Assembly: GCA_964505385.1 (NCBI GenBank) | Contig: CAZDIA010000003.1 | Location: 1 to 64,000, forward strand | DNA length: 64,000 nt | From: SLJN01 sp964505385 | GTDB taxonomy: Bacteria > Bacteroidota > Rhodothermia > Balneolales > Natronogracilivirgulaceae | Reading direction: 5' to 3' | Shown here: positions 7,835-17,433 of the stretch, one piece after another | How the letters are laid out: every line of letters starts with the position of its first letter | How positions within the stretch are numbered: position 1 is the first letter of the stretch | Notes under the pieces: generated by a model | Database searches by the model: none | Told to the model about the DNA's origin: nothing | What the model saw: the letters and a program-made list of their open reading frames with translations, nothing else | Translations under genes and position numbers: made by a program

Positions 7835-8969
7835 TTAACCTGACATTGCCATTAAATAGCTCTTGATGAATTCATCAAGATCACCATCCATCACAGCCTC
7901 AACATCTGAGGTTTCATAATTGGTTCGCACATCTTTAATCATTTTATACGGATGAAAAACATAAGAGCGGATCTGGGAACCCCACTCGTTTTTCATTTTT
8001 GAGTTTTCCACCGCGTCTTTTTCGGCTTCCTGGATTCGTTTTTCAAGATCATAAATCCGTGATTTGAGCATCATCATCGCCTTTTCGCGATTTTGCAGCT
8101 GCGATCGCTCCTGTTGACATTCGGCCACAACCCTTTGTTCGCTGCCATCAGAAAGCGTGCCTTCCCAAATCAGCCGCACACCGGTTTCCACTTTGTTCAC
8201 GTTCTGACCTCCTTTGCCACCGGCATGAAATCGCTGCAATTCCACATCCTCATGATTGATTTCAATATCGATGGTATCGTCAATTACCGGCGCTACAAAA
8301 ACGGAGCAGAAAGAGGTATGGCGACGTGAATTGCTATCAAACGGAGAGATTCTAACCAATCGATGCACACCATTTTCGGCTTTGAGGTAACCGTATGCAA
8401 ACTCACCTTTAATTTCAATGGATGCACTTTTAATACCGGCAACGTCCCCGTCCTGATATTCAAGTGTTGAAACTTCAAATCCCTTTTTTTCCGCCCAGCG
8501 GACGTACATCCGATACAGCATCTGCGCCCAGTCCTGACTTTCGGTACCCCCGGCACCGGGATTTATCGTAATAATGGCATCGCGGCGATCATCTTCATGG
8601 CTGAGCATATTTTTGAACTCAGCATCCTCAACCTTTTTCTGCAGGGTATTTGCCTCTTTTTGCAGATCGTCCTTTACACTGTCATCCCCTTCACTGATTA
8701 TCTCCTGAAAAAGCTGGATATTCTGCACATGTTCGTTAAGATCATCCCATATGGCAACCCATGCTTTTTCATCATTGAGCTGCTTCATCAGCTTTTGTGC
8801 ATGATCCGGATCATTCCAGAACTCCGGGTCCTGCGCCTGATGCTCTAACTCGTTTATTTTTTCTTTTCTATGATCGTAGTCAAAGATACCTCCTCAGCGC
8901 ATCCACGCGCTGCATTAACGTATCAAGTTGATCATCGGTAAAATGTTCTTGAGTGGTATTTTGAGCCAT
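7835..8969 (-). CDS. prfB: Peptide chain release factor 2 (programmed +1 frameshift)
   Basis: RF2 recognises UGA and UAA stops and triggers peptide release. The gene is split in two frames: codons 1-29 run from the ATG at 8967-8969 to CTT at 8883-8885, then an in-frame TGA (8880-8882). A +1 slip that skips the T continues with GAC (8879-8881) to the stop at 7835, giving a 377-aa product. The tripeptide anticodon SPF is near 208-210 and the catalytic GGQ near 253-255, at the positions expected for RF2. Reading only the 3' frame from an internal ATG at 8788 would lose the N-terminal domain and is wrong. UGA-dependent autoregulation is well established for this family. Confidence 0.96.
8879..8894 (-). 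promoter_or_regulatory. RF2 programmed frameshift signal
   Basis: On the minus strand the sequence is AGG AGG TAT CTT TGA C: an internal Shine-Dalgarno-like AGGAGG three bases before the slippery CTT, then the UGA stop followed by C. This is the canonical RF2 autoregulatory frameshift cassette. When RF2 is scarce the ribosome pauses at UGA and slips +1 to make full-length RF2. Confidence 0.96.
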
Positions 8970-9037
8970 AACAATATTTAATTTTAAGTGTTCCGACTCA
9001 TTAACGAATTGAATTGGTTTTATGATGCTGAAGGTTT

Positions 9038-9114
9038 GGGTTCCGGGGGCTGGGTACTGGGTTCTGGGTTCTGGGTGCTTGGTACTGGGTTCTGGGGGCT
9101 GGGGCTGGGGGCTT
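9038..9114. repeat. Degenerate tandem repeat of a 7-mer (TGGGTNC-like)
   Basis: About ten imperfect copies of a G/T-rich unit such as TGGGTTC, TGGGTAC and TGGGGGC follow one another. The strand asymmetry is strong (almost no C/A runs on the plus strand). It lies just upstream of prfB. A frame running through it yields Pro/Thr/Glu-rich low-complexity sequence and is not considered coding. Confidence 0.7.
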
Positions 9115-9126
9115 GAAAATGCCAAT

Positions 9127-9310
9127 AAACAAATTTCAAATAACAAAACTTGTCCCGTACGCTTCGTCGGGATAAATTCCAATGACTTAATGACCTGATC
9201 TATAAACTGTTGCCCGAGGTCATATTTGGTCATTGATAATTAGATCATTGGAATTTATCCACGAAGGTTTTCGGGACAAGTTTTGATATTTGGGATTTGA
9301 AATTTGCTTG
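9127..9310. repeat. Inverted repeat, family 1 copy B
   Basis: The left arm (about 9127-9186) and right arm (about 9247-9310) are inverted copies containing ACTTGTCCCG, CTTCGT-GGATAAATTCCAA and AAATTTCAAAT. They match the arms of copy A at 3.3 kb more closely than chance allows. Together with the tandem repeat this accounts for most of the non-coding DNA between prfB and fabF. From 9311 to 9523 nothing else is recognised. Confidence 0.8.
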
Positions 9311-9523
9311 TTAAGTCGGGCGGAGGGTGGAAAAACATCAAATCTCAAACATTTAACAAACTTTACCCAAACTTCACCGGCAATTTATAACTCCTGTAGC
9401 AACTAAAATCGCTTTTATGGCAAGTTAAGTTACTGGACGATTGGCTGACTGAAAAACCCGCAGAAAACCGTATCTTCCCGCCCGAAAACCATTACCTGAA
9501 TAATTTCTTTTGATCCTAATATT

Positions 9524-10768
9524 ATGAGTGAACGCAGAGTAGTAGTAACCGGATTAGGCGCATTGACTCCGCAAGGCAATGACGTCGAAACCACCTGGAA
9601 TAATATTGTTAACGGAATCAGCGGAGCCGGTAAAATCACCCGTTTTGATCCCGAACCATTTCGCACCAAAATTGCCTGTGAACTTAAAGACTATAACGCC
9701 TCTGATCACCTGGAACGAGGGGATGTTAAGCGAACAGATCTCTTTACGCAATATGCGCTTATCGCCTCGGATCAGGCTATTAAAGATGCCGGATTCGATT
9801 TTGAAAAGATGTCACCTTATGATGTAGGTGTTATCTGGGGAACTGGTCAGGGCGGAATGGATACCTTCGAAAAAGAAGTGCAACAGTATGTGGAAAGCGG
9901 CAAGCCACGCTTCAGCCCGTTTTTCATCCCGAAAATGATAACTAATATGGCTTCCGGTATGATCTCCATGCGAAACGGATACATGGGGGTTAACTATACA
10001 ACCGTATCCGCATGTGCCACATCCAACACAGCACTGATGGACGCCTATAATTACATCAAGTGGGGAAAAGCAGATGTGATTATCAGCGGCGGATCTGAGT
10101 CACCGATAACCGAAGCTTCAGTCGGCGGATTTTCAGCCATGAAAGCGATGTCGGTCCGTAACGATGATCCCAAAGCCGCTTCCCGGCCATTTGATGTAGA
10201 GCGTGATGGATTTGTCATGGGCGAGGGATCGGTTTGTCTGATCCTGGAAGATTACGACCACGCCAGGGCGCGTGGCGCCAACATCTACGCTGAAGTGATC
10301 GGCGCATCGATGACGGCCGACGCCTACCATCTCACCGCCACCCACCCGGAAGGAAAAGGCGCCACCAAAGCGATGCAGCTTGCTCTTGATGAAGCCGGAA
10401 AATCCATCCGGGAAGTGGATTATCTGAATCCGCACGCCACCTCTACCCCTGTTGGCGATATCAGTGAGATCAAAGCGATTAAAGCACTCAGTGGCGATGA
10501 TTTCGGCAATCTTACCATCAGCGCTACCAAATCCATGACCGGCCATTTGATGGGTGCGGCGGGAGCGATAGAATCCATGATAGCCATCAAAGCAATTCAG
10601 GATAATGTGATTCCTCCCACGATCAACACCGAAAATATCGATCCTGATATAGATCCCGGTCTTCAGATTGTAACCAACGATGCCATGGAGAAAAAGGTTA
10701 ACATTGCCATGAGCAACACCTTTGGTTTTGGCGGCCACAACGGAATCATGCTTTTCTCGGCTATATGA
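9524..10768 (+). CDS. fabF: Beta-ketoacyl-ACP synthase II
   Basis: Condenses malonyl-ACP with acyl-ACP in type II fatty-acid elongation; cytosolic dimer. The 414-aa length is normal. The Cys-His-His catalytic triad is Cys164 (VSACATS), His304 (NPHATSTP) and His341 (TKSMTGHLMGAAG). Asn-Pro replaces the common Asn-Ala before the first His, a mild variation. acpP and the other fab genes are not adjacent, which is unusual because fabF often follows acpP, so this may be a second copy or a dispersed locus. Confidence 0.94.
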   Translation: MSERRVVVTGLGALTPQGNDVETTWNNIVNGISGAGKITRFDPEPFRTKIACELKDYNASDHLERGDVKRTDLFTQYALIASDQAIKDAGFDFEKMSPYDVGVIWGTGQGGMDTFEKEVQQYVESGKPRFSPFFIPKMITNMASGMISMRNGYMGVNYTTVSACATSNTALMDAYNYIKWGKADVIISGGSESPITEASVGGFSAMKAMSVRNDDPKAASRPFDVERDGFVMGEGSVCLILEDYDHARARGANIYAEVIGASMTADAYHLTATHPEGKGATKAMQLALDEAGKSIREVDYLNPHATSTPVGDISEIKAIKALSGDDFGNLTISATKSMTGHLMGAAGAIESMIAIKAIQDNVIPPTINTENIDPDIDPGLQIVTNDAMEKKVNIAMSNTFGFGGHNGIMLFSAI

Positions 10769-10878
10769 CCCGCACCTCAAAGACTTTCACAAAACGGGAA
10801 CACTGTTTACCTTTTTATTGATTTCATAATACAGTACCCACTTCTGAAAATATTAAAATCAATCAAAGCGGAGACTTT

Positions 10879-11400
10879 ATGAGTACTTTGAAAAACAGAA
10901 AAATTCTGATGTTCGTCGATCATGTATATGAGGACCTCGAACTTTGGTATCCCAAACTGAGATTAACCGAAGAATATGCGGATGTCGTAGTTGCCGGGCC
11001 TGAAACAGATGAGCTGTATCAAGGAAAAAACGGTTACCCGTGCCGGTCGGATGCAGCAATAACAGATATTGATCCTGGAGAATTTGACGCTTTGGTAATT
11101 CCGGGTGGATTTGCGCCTGATAAATTACGTCGCGACCCGAAGGTATTGGAGATTACCAAAGAAATACACGAGGCTGAAAAACCTTTGGCGCACGTTTGTC
11201 ACGCAGGCTGGGTTCCGATTTCGGCAGGCGTGATGAAGGGATTTCGTTGCACATCAACCCCGGCGATAAAAGATGATCTGATCAACGCGGGTGCCGAATG
11301 GGTGGACAAGGAGGTAGTGGTTGACCGCAATCAAATAAGCAGCCGCAACCCGAATGATCTTCCGGCTTTTTGCCGTGAAATCATTGCAATGATGAAATAA
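10879..11400 (+). CDS. DJ-1/PfpI-family protein (class I glutamine amidotransferase-like)
   Basis: A 173-aa single-domain protein. The nucleophile elbow is HVCHAGW with Cys107-His108, and a conserved acidic residue sits in VYEDLEL (Glu18 region), as in PfpI/YhbO/DJ-1 proteins. Members have been assigned protease, deglycase/glyoxalase or chaperone roles; sequence alone does not choose. GCGGAG lies 6 bp before the ATG as a ribosome site. It is convergent with the osmC-like gene across a shared terminator, so both neighbours are stress-protein types. Confidence 0.88.
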   Translation: MSTLKNRKILMFVDHVYEDLELWYPKLRLTEEYADVVVAGPETDELYQGKNGYPCRSDAAITDIDPGEFDALVIPGGFAPDKLRRDPKVLEITKEIHEAEKPLAHVCHAGWVPISAGVMKGFRCTSTPAIKDDLINAGAEWVDKEVVVDRNQISSRNPNDLPAFCREIIAMMK

Positions 11401-11409
11401 AATCAAAAA

Positions 11410-11447
11410 AATCCGGCGTGATATCTTATTTGATACCACGCCGGATT
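11410..11447. terminator. Bidirectional intrinsic terminator
   Basis: A perfect 11-bp stem AATCCGGCGTG / CACGCCGGATT with a 16-nt loop is flanked by A-rich sequence on the left and AAAATTTT on the right. It lies between convergent genes and can serve both. Confidence 0.85.
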
Positions 11448-11466
11448 AAAATTTTATCATCAACTT

Positions 11467-11892
11467 TTACTTGAGCCTGGCATTAAGGTTTATTTCAACC
11501 CCGGCCAAAGCTCTGGAAACAGGGCAACCCTTCTTGGCATCTTCAGCTAACTTTTGGAACTCTCCTTCATCGATGCCGGGTACCGATGCCTCGCAATTCA
11601 GCGTGATCGATTTAATAGTAAACCCGTTATCATCTTTTACAAGATTAACTTCAGCTTCGGTATGCACACTCTCAGGACTATGCCCGGCACCACCAAGGCC
11701 ACCTGACAGAGCCATAGAATAACACCCTGCATGAGCTGCTCCAATCAATTCTTCCGGATTAGTACCAACTCCTTCTTCAAAGCGGGTTTCAAAAGAATAC
11801 ATACCCTCGAATGAACCGCTTCCCAGTTTTACGGTACCATTACCGTTTTTCAGATCACTGTTCCATTGTGCTTCTGCTTTTCTTTTTGGCAT
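11467..11892 (-). CDS. OsmC-family peroxiredoxin
   Basis: A thiol peroxidase acting on organic hydroperoxides; cytosolic dimer. The start at MPKRKAEAQW is preferred over a longer frame because it matches the compact 141-aa OsmC length. The two catalytic cysteines are Cys57 (AHAGCYSMAL) and Cys123 (KKGCPVSRAL), the typical spacing. The TNPEELIGAAHAGC signature of the OsmC (rather than Ohr) branch is present. Its neighbours are the PfpI-like gene and YtxH, suggesting a general-stress group. Confidence 0.92.
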   Translation of the reverse strand: MPKRKAEAQWNSDLKNGNGTVKLGSGSFEGMYSFETRFEEGVGTNPEELIGAAHAGCYSMALSGGLGGAGHSPESVHTEAEVNLVKDDNGFTIKSITLNCEASVPGIDEGEFQKLAEDAKKGCPVSRALAGVEINLNARLK

Positions 11893-11958
11893 AATATTAA
11901 AATTTAAAATTATTTGGGTTAAACTTAACTCCGTAAACAAAAAATGTTGTGTGATTAC

Positions 11959-12237
11959 CTACTTAAAAGCATTTTTCGCTTTCTCGGTAACTTCAGTAGC
12001 AGCTTCTTTACCTCTTTTGGTTAACTCACCGGCCTCATCTACCAGATTGCCGTACTGATCTTTAACCCGATTTCTGAATTGATCATACTCTTTTTTGAAT
12101 TCACCGGCATATTTATCCGATTTTTTGGATAGTTGTTTACGGGTCTTTGTCCCTTTATCAGGCGCAAACAACAATCCGACGATTGCTCCGACCAGTGTAC
12201 CTATTACGATTCCGATCAAAACTCTTAACAAATTCAT
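11959..12237 (-). CDS. YtxH-domain small membrane protein
   Basis: A 92-aa protein with one N-terminal transmembrane helix (about 5-26) containing the small-residue motif GIVIGTLVGAIVGLLFAP followed by DKGTKTRKQL, the YtxH signature. The rest is a charged amphipathic helix probably on the cytoplasmic side. AAGGAG stands a few bases before the ATG. YtxH proteins are general-stress proteins of unknown mechanism. It lies upstream of the OsmC gene on the same strand, 66 bp apart, and may be co-transcribed. Confidence 0.88.
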   Translation of the reverse strand: MNLLRVLIGIVIGTLVGAIVGLLFAPDKGTKTRKQLSKKSDKYAGEFKKEYDQFRNRVKDQYGNLVDEAGELTKRGKEAATEVTEKAKNAFK

Positions 12238-12734
12238 ATCCTTCTCCTTTTTTTATTATTCACTTTAGCAAAATTATACCATATTAACATCAATCATAAT
12301 TCAATGATTTCATTGAATCAAACAAATATATATTGAATTCACCTTCTCCCATCCTGTTAATCGGCCGGATTTAAATATTCAACCAGAGGTCTGACAAATC
12401 TGCTTTTGTCAAATATCTCCGTTTAAGAAGGCTTCTTAAAGGATGCAAACCATGCAGATCAATAACGCATTTTTTATAATTTTCAATATGGCAGATATCT
12501 ATAATATTTCCTCTCTCATATCAATACGATAAATACCAATCTTAAAAATCGAGGAGTACCATCTCACTTGCACTTGCAGTTGATTGCTAAATAGTGCCCT
12601 AAGAAAACGCCAGGATCAAGGCGCGCGAAGTCCCAAAAAGCGCAGTTTACTTTTAAAGATTTCTGACAGATCAATAAACTTTTAAGATAATCAAAAATGC
12701 CTATCTTCGGGCCGGCAAACGAACAGACAGCATA
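12238..12734. other. Intergenic region without recognised genes
   Basis: AT-rich for most of its length, with no plausible coding frame. A GC-richer patch at about 12605-12655 (GGCGCGCGAAGTCCC, AAAAAGCGC) stands out and may be a remnant of a repeat. No clear terminator or riboswitch is seen. It is the divergent promoter region for ytxH (-) and the transporter (+). Confidence 0.4.
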
Positions 12735-13637
12735 GTGAGCAAATTAAGTTTAAAAACTGAGAGTCAAAAAAAATCTCTTACCGGATGGTTGTTTGTAGTC
12801 ATTGGGGCAGCCATGTGGGGCACGGTAGGTCTTTATGTTCAGAATCTGTACGATCTCGGATTTGAGGCAGTGGATATGGCATCCCTGCGACTAATCGTCG
12901 CCGGCATAATTCTTTTAATTTATATGCGCCTCTTTGAACCCGGCGTGATGAGACTGCACTCCTACCGTGATATCCTGCTGTTTGTGGGCACCGGCTCAAT
13001 AGGCATTGCGCTGTTTAATCTGTTTTATTTCTCATCCATCGGGGAACTTGGAATGTCACTTGCAGTGATACTGGTTTACACCGGGCCCGGCTTCGTCATC
13101 ATCTTCGGGCGCATCTGGATAAAGGAACCGATTACCCTGATTAAGATCACCTCCCTGCTGCTTATGTTTGCAGGCGTAGCATTTGTAAGCGACATCAGAA
13201 TTACCGGGATCGATCATGTATCACTCACCGGCGTGCTTTTAGGTGTTGCGGCCGGAGCTTCATTTGCCTTGTATAATCTTATCGGGAAATACGCTATGAG
13301 CCGCTATTCCTCAAAAACGGTCGTCACATATACGTTTCTGTTCTCCGGATTTACGCTATTGCCCTTCACCAACACGACTACTCTTATTTCGGGATTAAGC
13401 CAGCCGGAATCGCTAATGTGGATGGCACTGCTTACGCTGATCCCTACACTTCTTGCTTACTTATTTTACACCAAAGGGTTACAGCATATGGAAGCGGGCC
13501 GAGCATCCATTACCGGCGTTTCCGAGATCCTGATGGCTACGCTACTGGGAATCCTGATTTTTGGCGAAAGCCTCTCCCTGTATCAAATTTTCGGAATGGT
13601 ACTGGTTGTTTTGGCAGTGATGTTGATCAGGAAGTAA
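12735..13637 (+). CDS. EamA/DMT-family transporter
   Basis: A 300-aa drug/metabolite-type permease with ten predicted hydrophobic helices in two homologous EamA halves. The first half begins GWLFVVIGAAMWGTVGLYVQ and the second begins near GVLLGVAAGASFALYNLIGK. The start is GTG at 12735; no better ATG lies upstream. DMT proteins export or import small metabolites, and substrate cannot be predicted. Downstream, at 13703-13739, words of the 5.5-kb hairpin family (ATCTTGACTTCTTATCATCT) recur before xdhC. Confidence 0.85.
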   Translation: MSKLSLKTESQKKSLTGWLFVVIGAAMWGTVGLYVQNLYDLGFEAVDMASLRLIVAGIILLIYMRLFEPGVMRLHSYRDILLFVGTGSIGIALFNLFYFSSIGELGMSLAVILVYTGPGFVIIFGRIWIKEPITLIKITSLLLMFAGVAFVSDIRITGIDHVSLTGVLLGVAAGASFALYNLIGKYAMSRYSSKTVVTYTFLFSGFTLLPFTNTTTLISGLSQPESLMWMALLTLIPTLLAYLFYTKGLQHMEAGRASITGVSEILMATLLGILIFGESLSLYQIFGMVLVVLAVMLIRK

Positions 13638-13739
13638 AGAGACCGGAGAAATAAACATTGATCACTCAGAACTTAGTAACTTCAAATTTCACCAATTTTC
13701 CTGACATCTTGACTTCTTATCATCTTTACATCTTTAAAC

Positions 13740-14675
13740 TTATATATTCTTAACCCTGATCACCTCCGCCGCCACACTATTGGCTATTTCATCGGTCGTT
13801 CGGCTTTTGATATCTATACCGATCGGTGAATGCACTTTTTGCAGATCTTCCTCTTTGAATCCGTCAGCCCGGAGATTTTTCCACATGGTTTCAATTTTGA
13901 CCTTACTTCCCATCAGCCCGATGTATTTAAAATCCATGCCAAGCAGCCTGCGGATAATGACTTCATCCGGTCTATAACCGAATGACATAATAATGACATA
14001 GCTCTGCGGCCCTTCTTCTACGTATTTGTCTGATTCTTCATAATTGATGATGTGCTGCTCGTCAGCCCAGGAGTGCTGCATGGTGTTCAAACCCGGCCTG
14101 TCATCGAATTGCACAACGCGAAAACCAAGTTGCGACATCGTCCGCGACATCGCCGTACCGACATGGCCGCCGCCGAAAATGTAGGCTGTTTCCTGAAAGC
14201 TCAAATCTTCAATCAGCTTCCATTTCTCTTCGGTCAGTTCCTTCAATCGATACCGATCGGTTCCGGGAGATGTATCATCCACCGAAAGGCCTGTTTCATC
14301 AACTGTCAAAGTTGCTTCGGGATGATCAAGTATCTTATCTATAACCGGTTTATCTTCGGGAGTAAGGTGATAAAAAGCGACCGTCTGCTCGCCATCGCAG
14401 ATCATACCGGAGCGATCTTTACCCACGTCCGGCTTATGCACCTGACGCTTTACAAAAGGATGAAACCCGCCTTCTTCCATTTGGGATTTGGCCAGTTCCA
14501 CCAGCTTCTGCTCCATGATGCCTCCCCCGATGGTACCTTGCATATCACCATCACGGGTAACCATCAACTTGAAGCCCTGCCTTCCGGGGCTGCTGTCGAG
14601 GCTCTGTAAAACATAGAGTAGAGCTACGTCTTTTCCTTGTTTAAGGCGGGAAGCTATGTGATGCCAGAAGGTCAT
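13740..14675 (-). CDS. XdhC/CoxI-family molybdenum-cofactor maturation protein
   Basis: A 311-aa protein with the N-terminal XdhC/CoxI domain (SLDSSPGRQGFKLMV and the GTIGGGIMEQKLVE signature near 48-61) and a C-terminal Rossmann domain (YIFGGGHVGTAMSR near 165-178; LMGSKVKIETMW further on). XdhC proteins bind molybdenum cofactor and promote its sulfuration or insertion into xanthine dehydrogenase-type enzymes. No xdhA/B or other molybdoenzyme gene is in the window, so its client must be encoded elsewhere. Downstream lies the 5.5-kb-type repeat word cluster. Confidence 0.85.
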   Translation of the reverse strand: MTFWHHIASRLKQGKDVALLYVLQSLDSSPGRQGFKLMVTRDGDMQGTIGGGIMEQKLVELAKSQMEEGGFHPFVKRQVHKPDVGKDRSGMICDGEQTVAFYHLTPEDKPVIDKILDHPEATLTVDETGLSVDDTSPGTDRYRLKELTEEKWKLIEDLSFQETAYIFGGGHVGTAMSRTMSQLGFRVVQFDDRPGLNTMQHSWADEQHIINYEESDKYVEEGPQSYVIIMSFGYRPDEVIIRRLLGMDFKYIGLMGSKVKIETMWKNLRADGFKEEDLQKVHSPIGIDIKSRTTDEIANSVAAEVIRVKNI

Positions 14676-14722
14676 ATTCCAATGTGATGAAATCGGTGCA
14701 GGATTTCAATCAGCATATAAAA

Positions 14723-14751
14723 AACCCGGCCATGGAAGTTCAGGCCGGGTT
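14723..14751 (-). terminator. Intrinsic terminator of the M14 peptidase gene
   Basis: Read on the minus strand: AACCCGGCC, an 11-nt loop, GGCCGGGTT, then a T run. It sits 7 bp beyond the stop of the 14758-17433 gene. Confidence 0.88.
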
Positions 14752-14757
14752 ATGTGA

Positions 14758-17433
14758 TTATTCTTCGGTAAATGAATAGGTTTCAATATCCGGGCGCTCA
14801 TCCGTAGAAGAGAAATAAATGGAGTTGAACAGCAGATTGAAAGTTGCTCTCGGCTGAGCCCGGAATTGCGGACGAACCCCGATCAGGACTACATCGCCAT
14901 CGCCAATCCCGACACGAACGGCTGCCGGATTGCCGGCAAGATACCGGTCTTCCCCCCTGGCCCATCCGCTTTGGAGAAGATCTTCCTCAGCATATCGGGC
15001 TATGACTTCAATCTCAGGTGCGTCGGCAACGCGATCTTCCGCACTCGCCGGTTCTGTGATGGAAAATGACCTGCTTTGACTGCCACGCCGTTCAACAAAC
15101 CACGCACCGGTTTCTTCCTGCATACCGTAGGCAATCGGATGTGAGTTGTCCACATCAAGGTTAAGCAGTGAACCTGGAATGAAAAAATCATCACGTTCAA
15201 CCCCGGAGATATTATTACTCACCGGTAAATCAAACTGATTCATCAGAAAATCGGTTGATCCGTCCCATGCAACTACAGTGCCACCATTGCTCACAAATTC
15301 TTTGATCTGTGCACTGCCTTGCAAACCGAGTCCTCCGACATACTCTTCAGGCATCGTGCCTTCGCGATGCCCTTTTAAAATCGATTCCGGATTTTGCGCC
15401 GGCATTACCAGAATATCATAGTCGGCAAGCTGCCCGTCATGAATTTGATCATTATGAAGGGTATCAACTTCGAACCCGTAATTATCGAAAATCCAGCGAG
15501 TCCAACCACCATCGATGTTCTTTACCCAGGATTTGTACTTGGCAATCCGAGGGTTGTCCATATTTCGTGTTTCGACATTCGGCATCCGGTTAATACCGTG
15601 AAAATCAACTCCGTATTCGGTTCCGGCCTCGCGGATACTGTTTTCATCGCCCTCAACAATAAATGCACCCGGTGTAAAATCCCGGCCATCAACGGAAAAT
15701 TCATCCGTCGCTCTTCGGATCTCGGCACCTTCGGCAAGCAACTGATTTACCGCTTTGGCCGAAAAATTCGAATTGGCCGACAGTACAAAATAATCTCCGG
15801 ATGAAACCTCAGCCTCAGGCAAGCTCAACTCTTCGACTTCTTTCACATCAGCGGAGAATTCATTTTCGATTAAATCAATATCCACTCCCATTTGAATGGG
15901 AAGTGTCCAACCGGACATATCATAAGGAGGATCCGGCGGCCCACCGGGATATTGGGTGCGCTCGGGATAATCCTGAGGCTCCATCATATCAACCAGATGT
16001 GCCCTGAATGCCTGAGCGGTGTAGAGAATATAACTTCCGGCTTCATATTCCTCACCGGCAGCGGTAAAATCCGAAGTTGCCTGATGGATTTCGATACCTC
16101 CGCGATCCAGTACTTTCAGCATTTCCAAAGCTTCGGGTTTATCCCACTGTTCCTTCGGAATTATATAGGCATACGGATCTCCGTCCTCACCTTTTTGAAT
16201 GGCGTCACGACCCATTTGATAAATGTTATACAACCACTGTTCACGCCGCAGCGAGGCGATATCCATTACTCCCATTGAAGCGGTTTTGTGGTATTCCACC
16301 ATCTGCATCAGCGTTGCGTAGCCGCCTTCCCACGGATCGGGATAGAACACACTCGGCTCATCAAACGGAAGCTCCTGACCGCCGATAACGGTGGTTTCGC
16401 CCTTAATATCTTCTTCAAAATCCCATTTTTTAGGAATCGGAGAGCGGTGCGTGGATTCCGTCAGAATTCCGACCATGTTATGATAATACGGTGTAGTTCG
16501 CATTCCGCCATTCCACCACATATCAAAACGGGAACGCTGCATGATTCCGGATTTACCTTCACCTGCAAACCTGTTCGCCATATGCTCGCCGACCAGATTG
16601 GTTCCCCGGACAGCTTTAGAAGGGATATTCGGATTTACCGGCTCATCAAACGGTGGGATAAACATACGTGCCGGCATCTCCCCCATCTGGTGGTGGTTTA
16701 CTACAATCTGCGGATACCAGGTATTATAAATTACATCAGCAACTGCGCATGATTCATTTTGCAGCAGCATGTACCAGTCACGGTTGTTATCGTGATCTAT
16801 ATATTCATGCCACACCCGCGGCGGACCGGTTTCTTCAAATGGGGTGTCTTTTTGCTGACGATACCAGTTGACGACTACTTCCTGTCCGTCGGGATTCATC
16901 ATCGGCATTTTCAAGAGAATCACATCATCGAGCATACGTTGGGTTTCTCTTGAATCATCGGTGGCCATGTGGTGCACGAAATGCGGACCGTGCTGGGCAT
17001 GAGCAAATTCTGCCGAATGCAATCCACTGTCGATCCATACAACGGATTTACCTTCTTCAGCCAATTCCCGGGCTTCATCATCACTGAGATCACGTGCTCG
17101 CGCCAACCTCTCACTGATAGTGCGATAGTGCTCGCGGTTATCCAGGTTTTCCGGACTTGAAACGTACAGCAGAAGCAGGTCCCGGCCTCGATGAGTCTGC
17201 CCGATTACTTCCAGCTCCACGCGGTCGCTCGCTTCGGCAAGGGCGTAGTAATATTCCTCGAGCTGTTCATTATCGGCAAGTTTGTAGTTCTCTCCCGGTT
17301 CAAATCCGATGATATCTTCCGGAAGGGGGACCTGTGCCTGAAGCTGAAACGTTGAAGCCCCAATCACAGCAAATGCAATAATTAATTTACAAAACCAATG
17401 GTTGATGGTATAGAGTTGGTACAGATGTGCCAT
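14758..17433 (-). CDS. Exported M14-family zinc carboxypeptidase, large
   Basis: An 891-aa exported metallopeptidase. An N-terminal hydrophobic segment (about 14-33) ending QLQAQ looks like a signal peptide. The M14 catalytic domain follows: zinc ligands His139 and Glu142 in GLHSAEFAH, a third histidine in VVNHHQMGE near residue 253, and a candidate catalytic Glu in GILTESTHR near residue 330. The remaining 450 or so residues include a region resembling a class I glutamine-amidotransferase-like fold near the C-terminus (DYDILVMPAQ, FVSNGGTVVAWDGS), common in large bacterial M14 proteins. It likely trims peptides outside the cytoplasm. It forms a pair of very large exported hydrolases with the next gene on the same strand, but each has its own terminator. 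Confidence 0.87.
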   Translation of the reverse strand: MAHLYQLYTINHWFCKLIIAFAVIGASTFQLQAQVPLPEDIIGFEPGENYKLADNEQLEEYYYALAEASDRVELEVIGQTHRGRDLLLLYVSSPENLDNREHYRTISERLARARDLSDDEARELAEEGKSVVWIDSGLHSAEFAHAQHGPHFVHHMATDDSRETQRMLDDVILLKMPMMNPDGQEVVVNWYRQQKDTPFEETGPPRVWHEYIDHDNNRDWYMLLQNESCAVADVIYNTWYPQIVVNHHQMGEMPARMFIPPFDEPVNPNIPSKAVRGTNLVGEHMANRFAGEGKSGIMQRSRFDMWWNGGMRTTPYYHNMVGILTESTHRSPIPKKWDFEEDIKGETTVIGGQELPFDEPSVFYPDPWEGGYATLMQMVEYHKTASMGVMDIASLRREQWLYNIYQMGRDAIQKGEDGDPYAYIIPKEQWDKPEALEMLKVLDRGGIEIHQATSDFTAAGEEYEAGSYILYTAQAFRAHLVDMMEPQDYPERTQYPGGPPDPPYDMSGWTLPIQMGVDIDLIENEFSADVKEVEELSLPEAEVSSGDYFVLSANSNFSAKAVNQLLAEGAEIRRATDEFSVDGRDFTPGAFIVEGDENSIREAGTEYGVDFHGINRMPNVETRNMDNPRIAKYKSWVKNIDGGWTRWIFDNYGFEVDTLHNDQIHDGQLADYDILVMPAQNPESILKGHREGTMPEEYVGGLGLQGSAQIKEFVSNGGTVVAWDGSTDFLMNQFDLPVSNNISGVERDDFFIPGSLLNLDVDNSHPIAYGMQEETGAWFVERRGSQSRSFSITEPASAEDRVADAPEIEVIARYAEEDLLQSGWARGEDRYLAGNPAAVRVGIGDGDVVLIGVRPQFRAQPRATFNLLFNSIYFSSTDERPDIETYSFTEE

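Noticed and set aside
7835..8788. prfB read as a 317-aa protein from an internal ATG
   Set aside because: The canonical frameshift cassette and the missing N-terminal domain immediately upstream show the true gene starts at 8969.
8880..9233. A separate 117-codon gene upstream of prfB
   Set aside because: Only its last 29 codons are real, as the first part of prfB; the rest runs through the tandem 7-mer and an inverted repeat.
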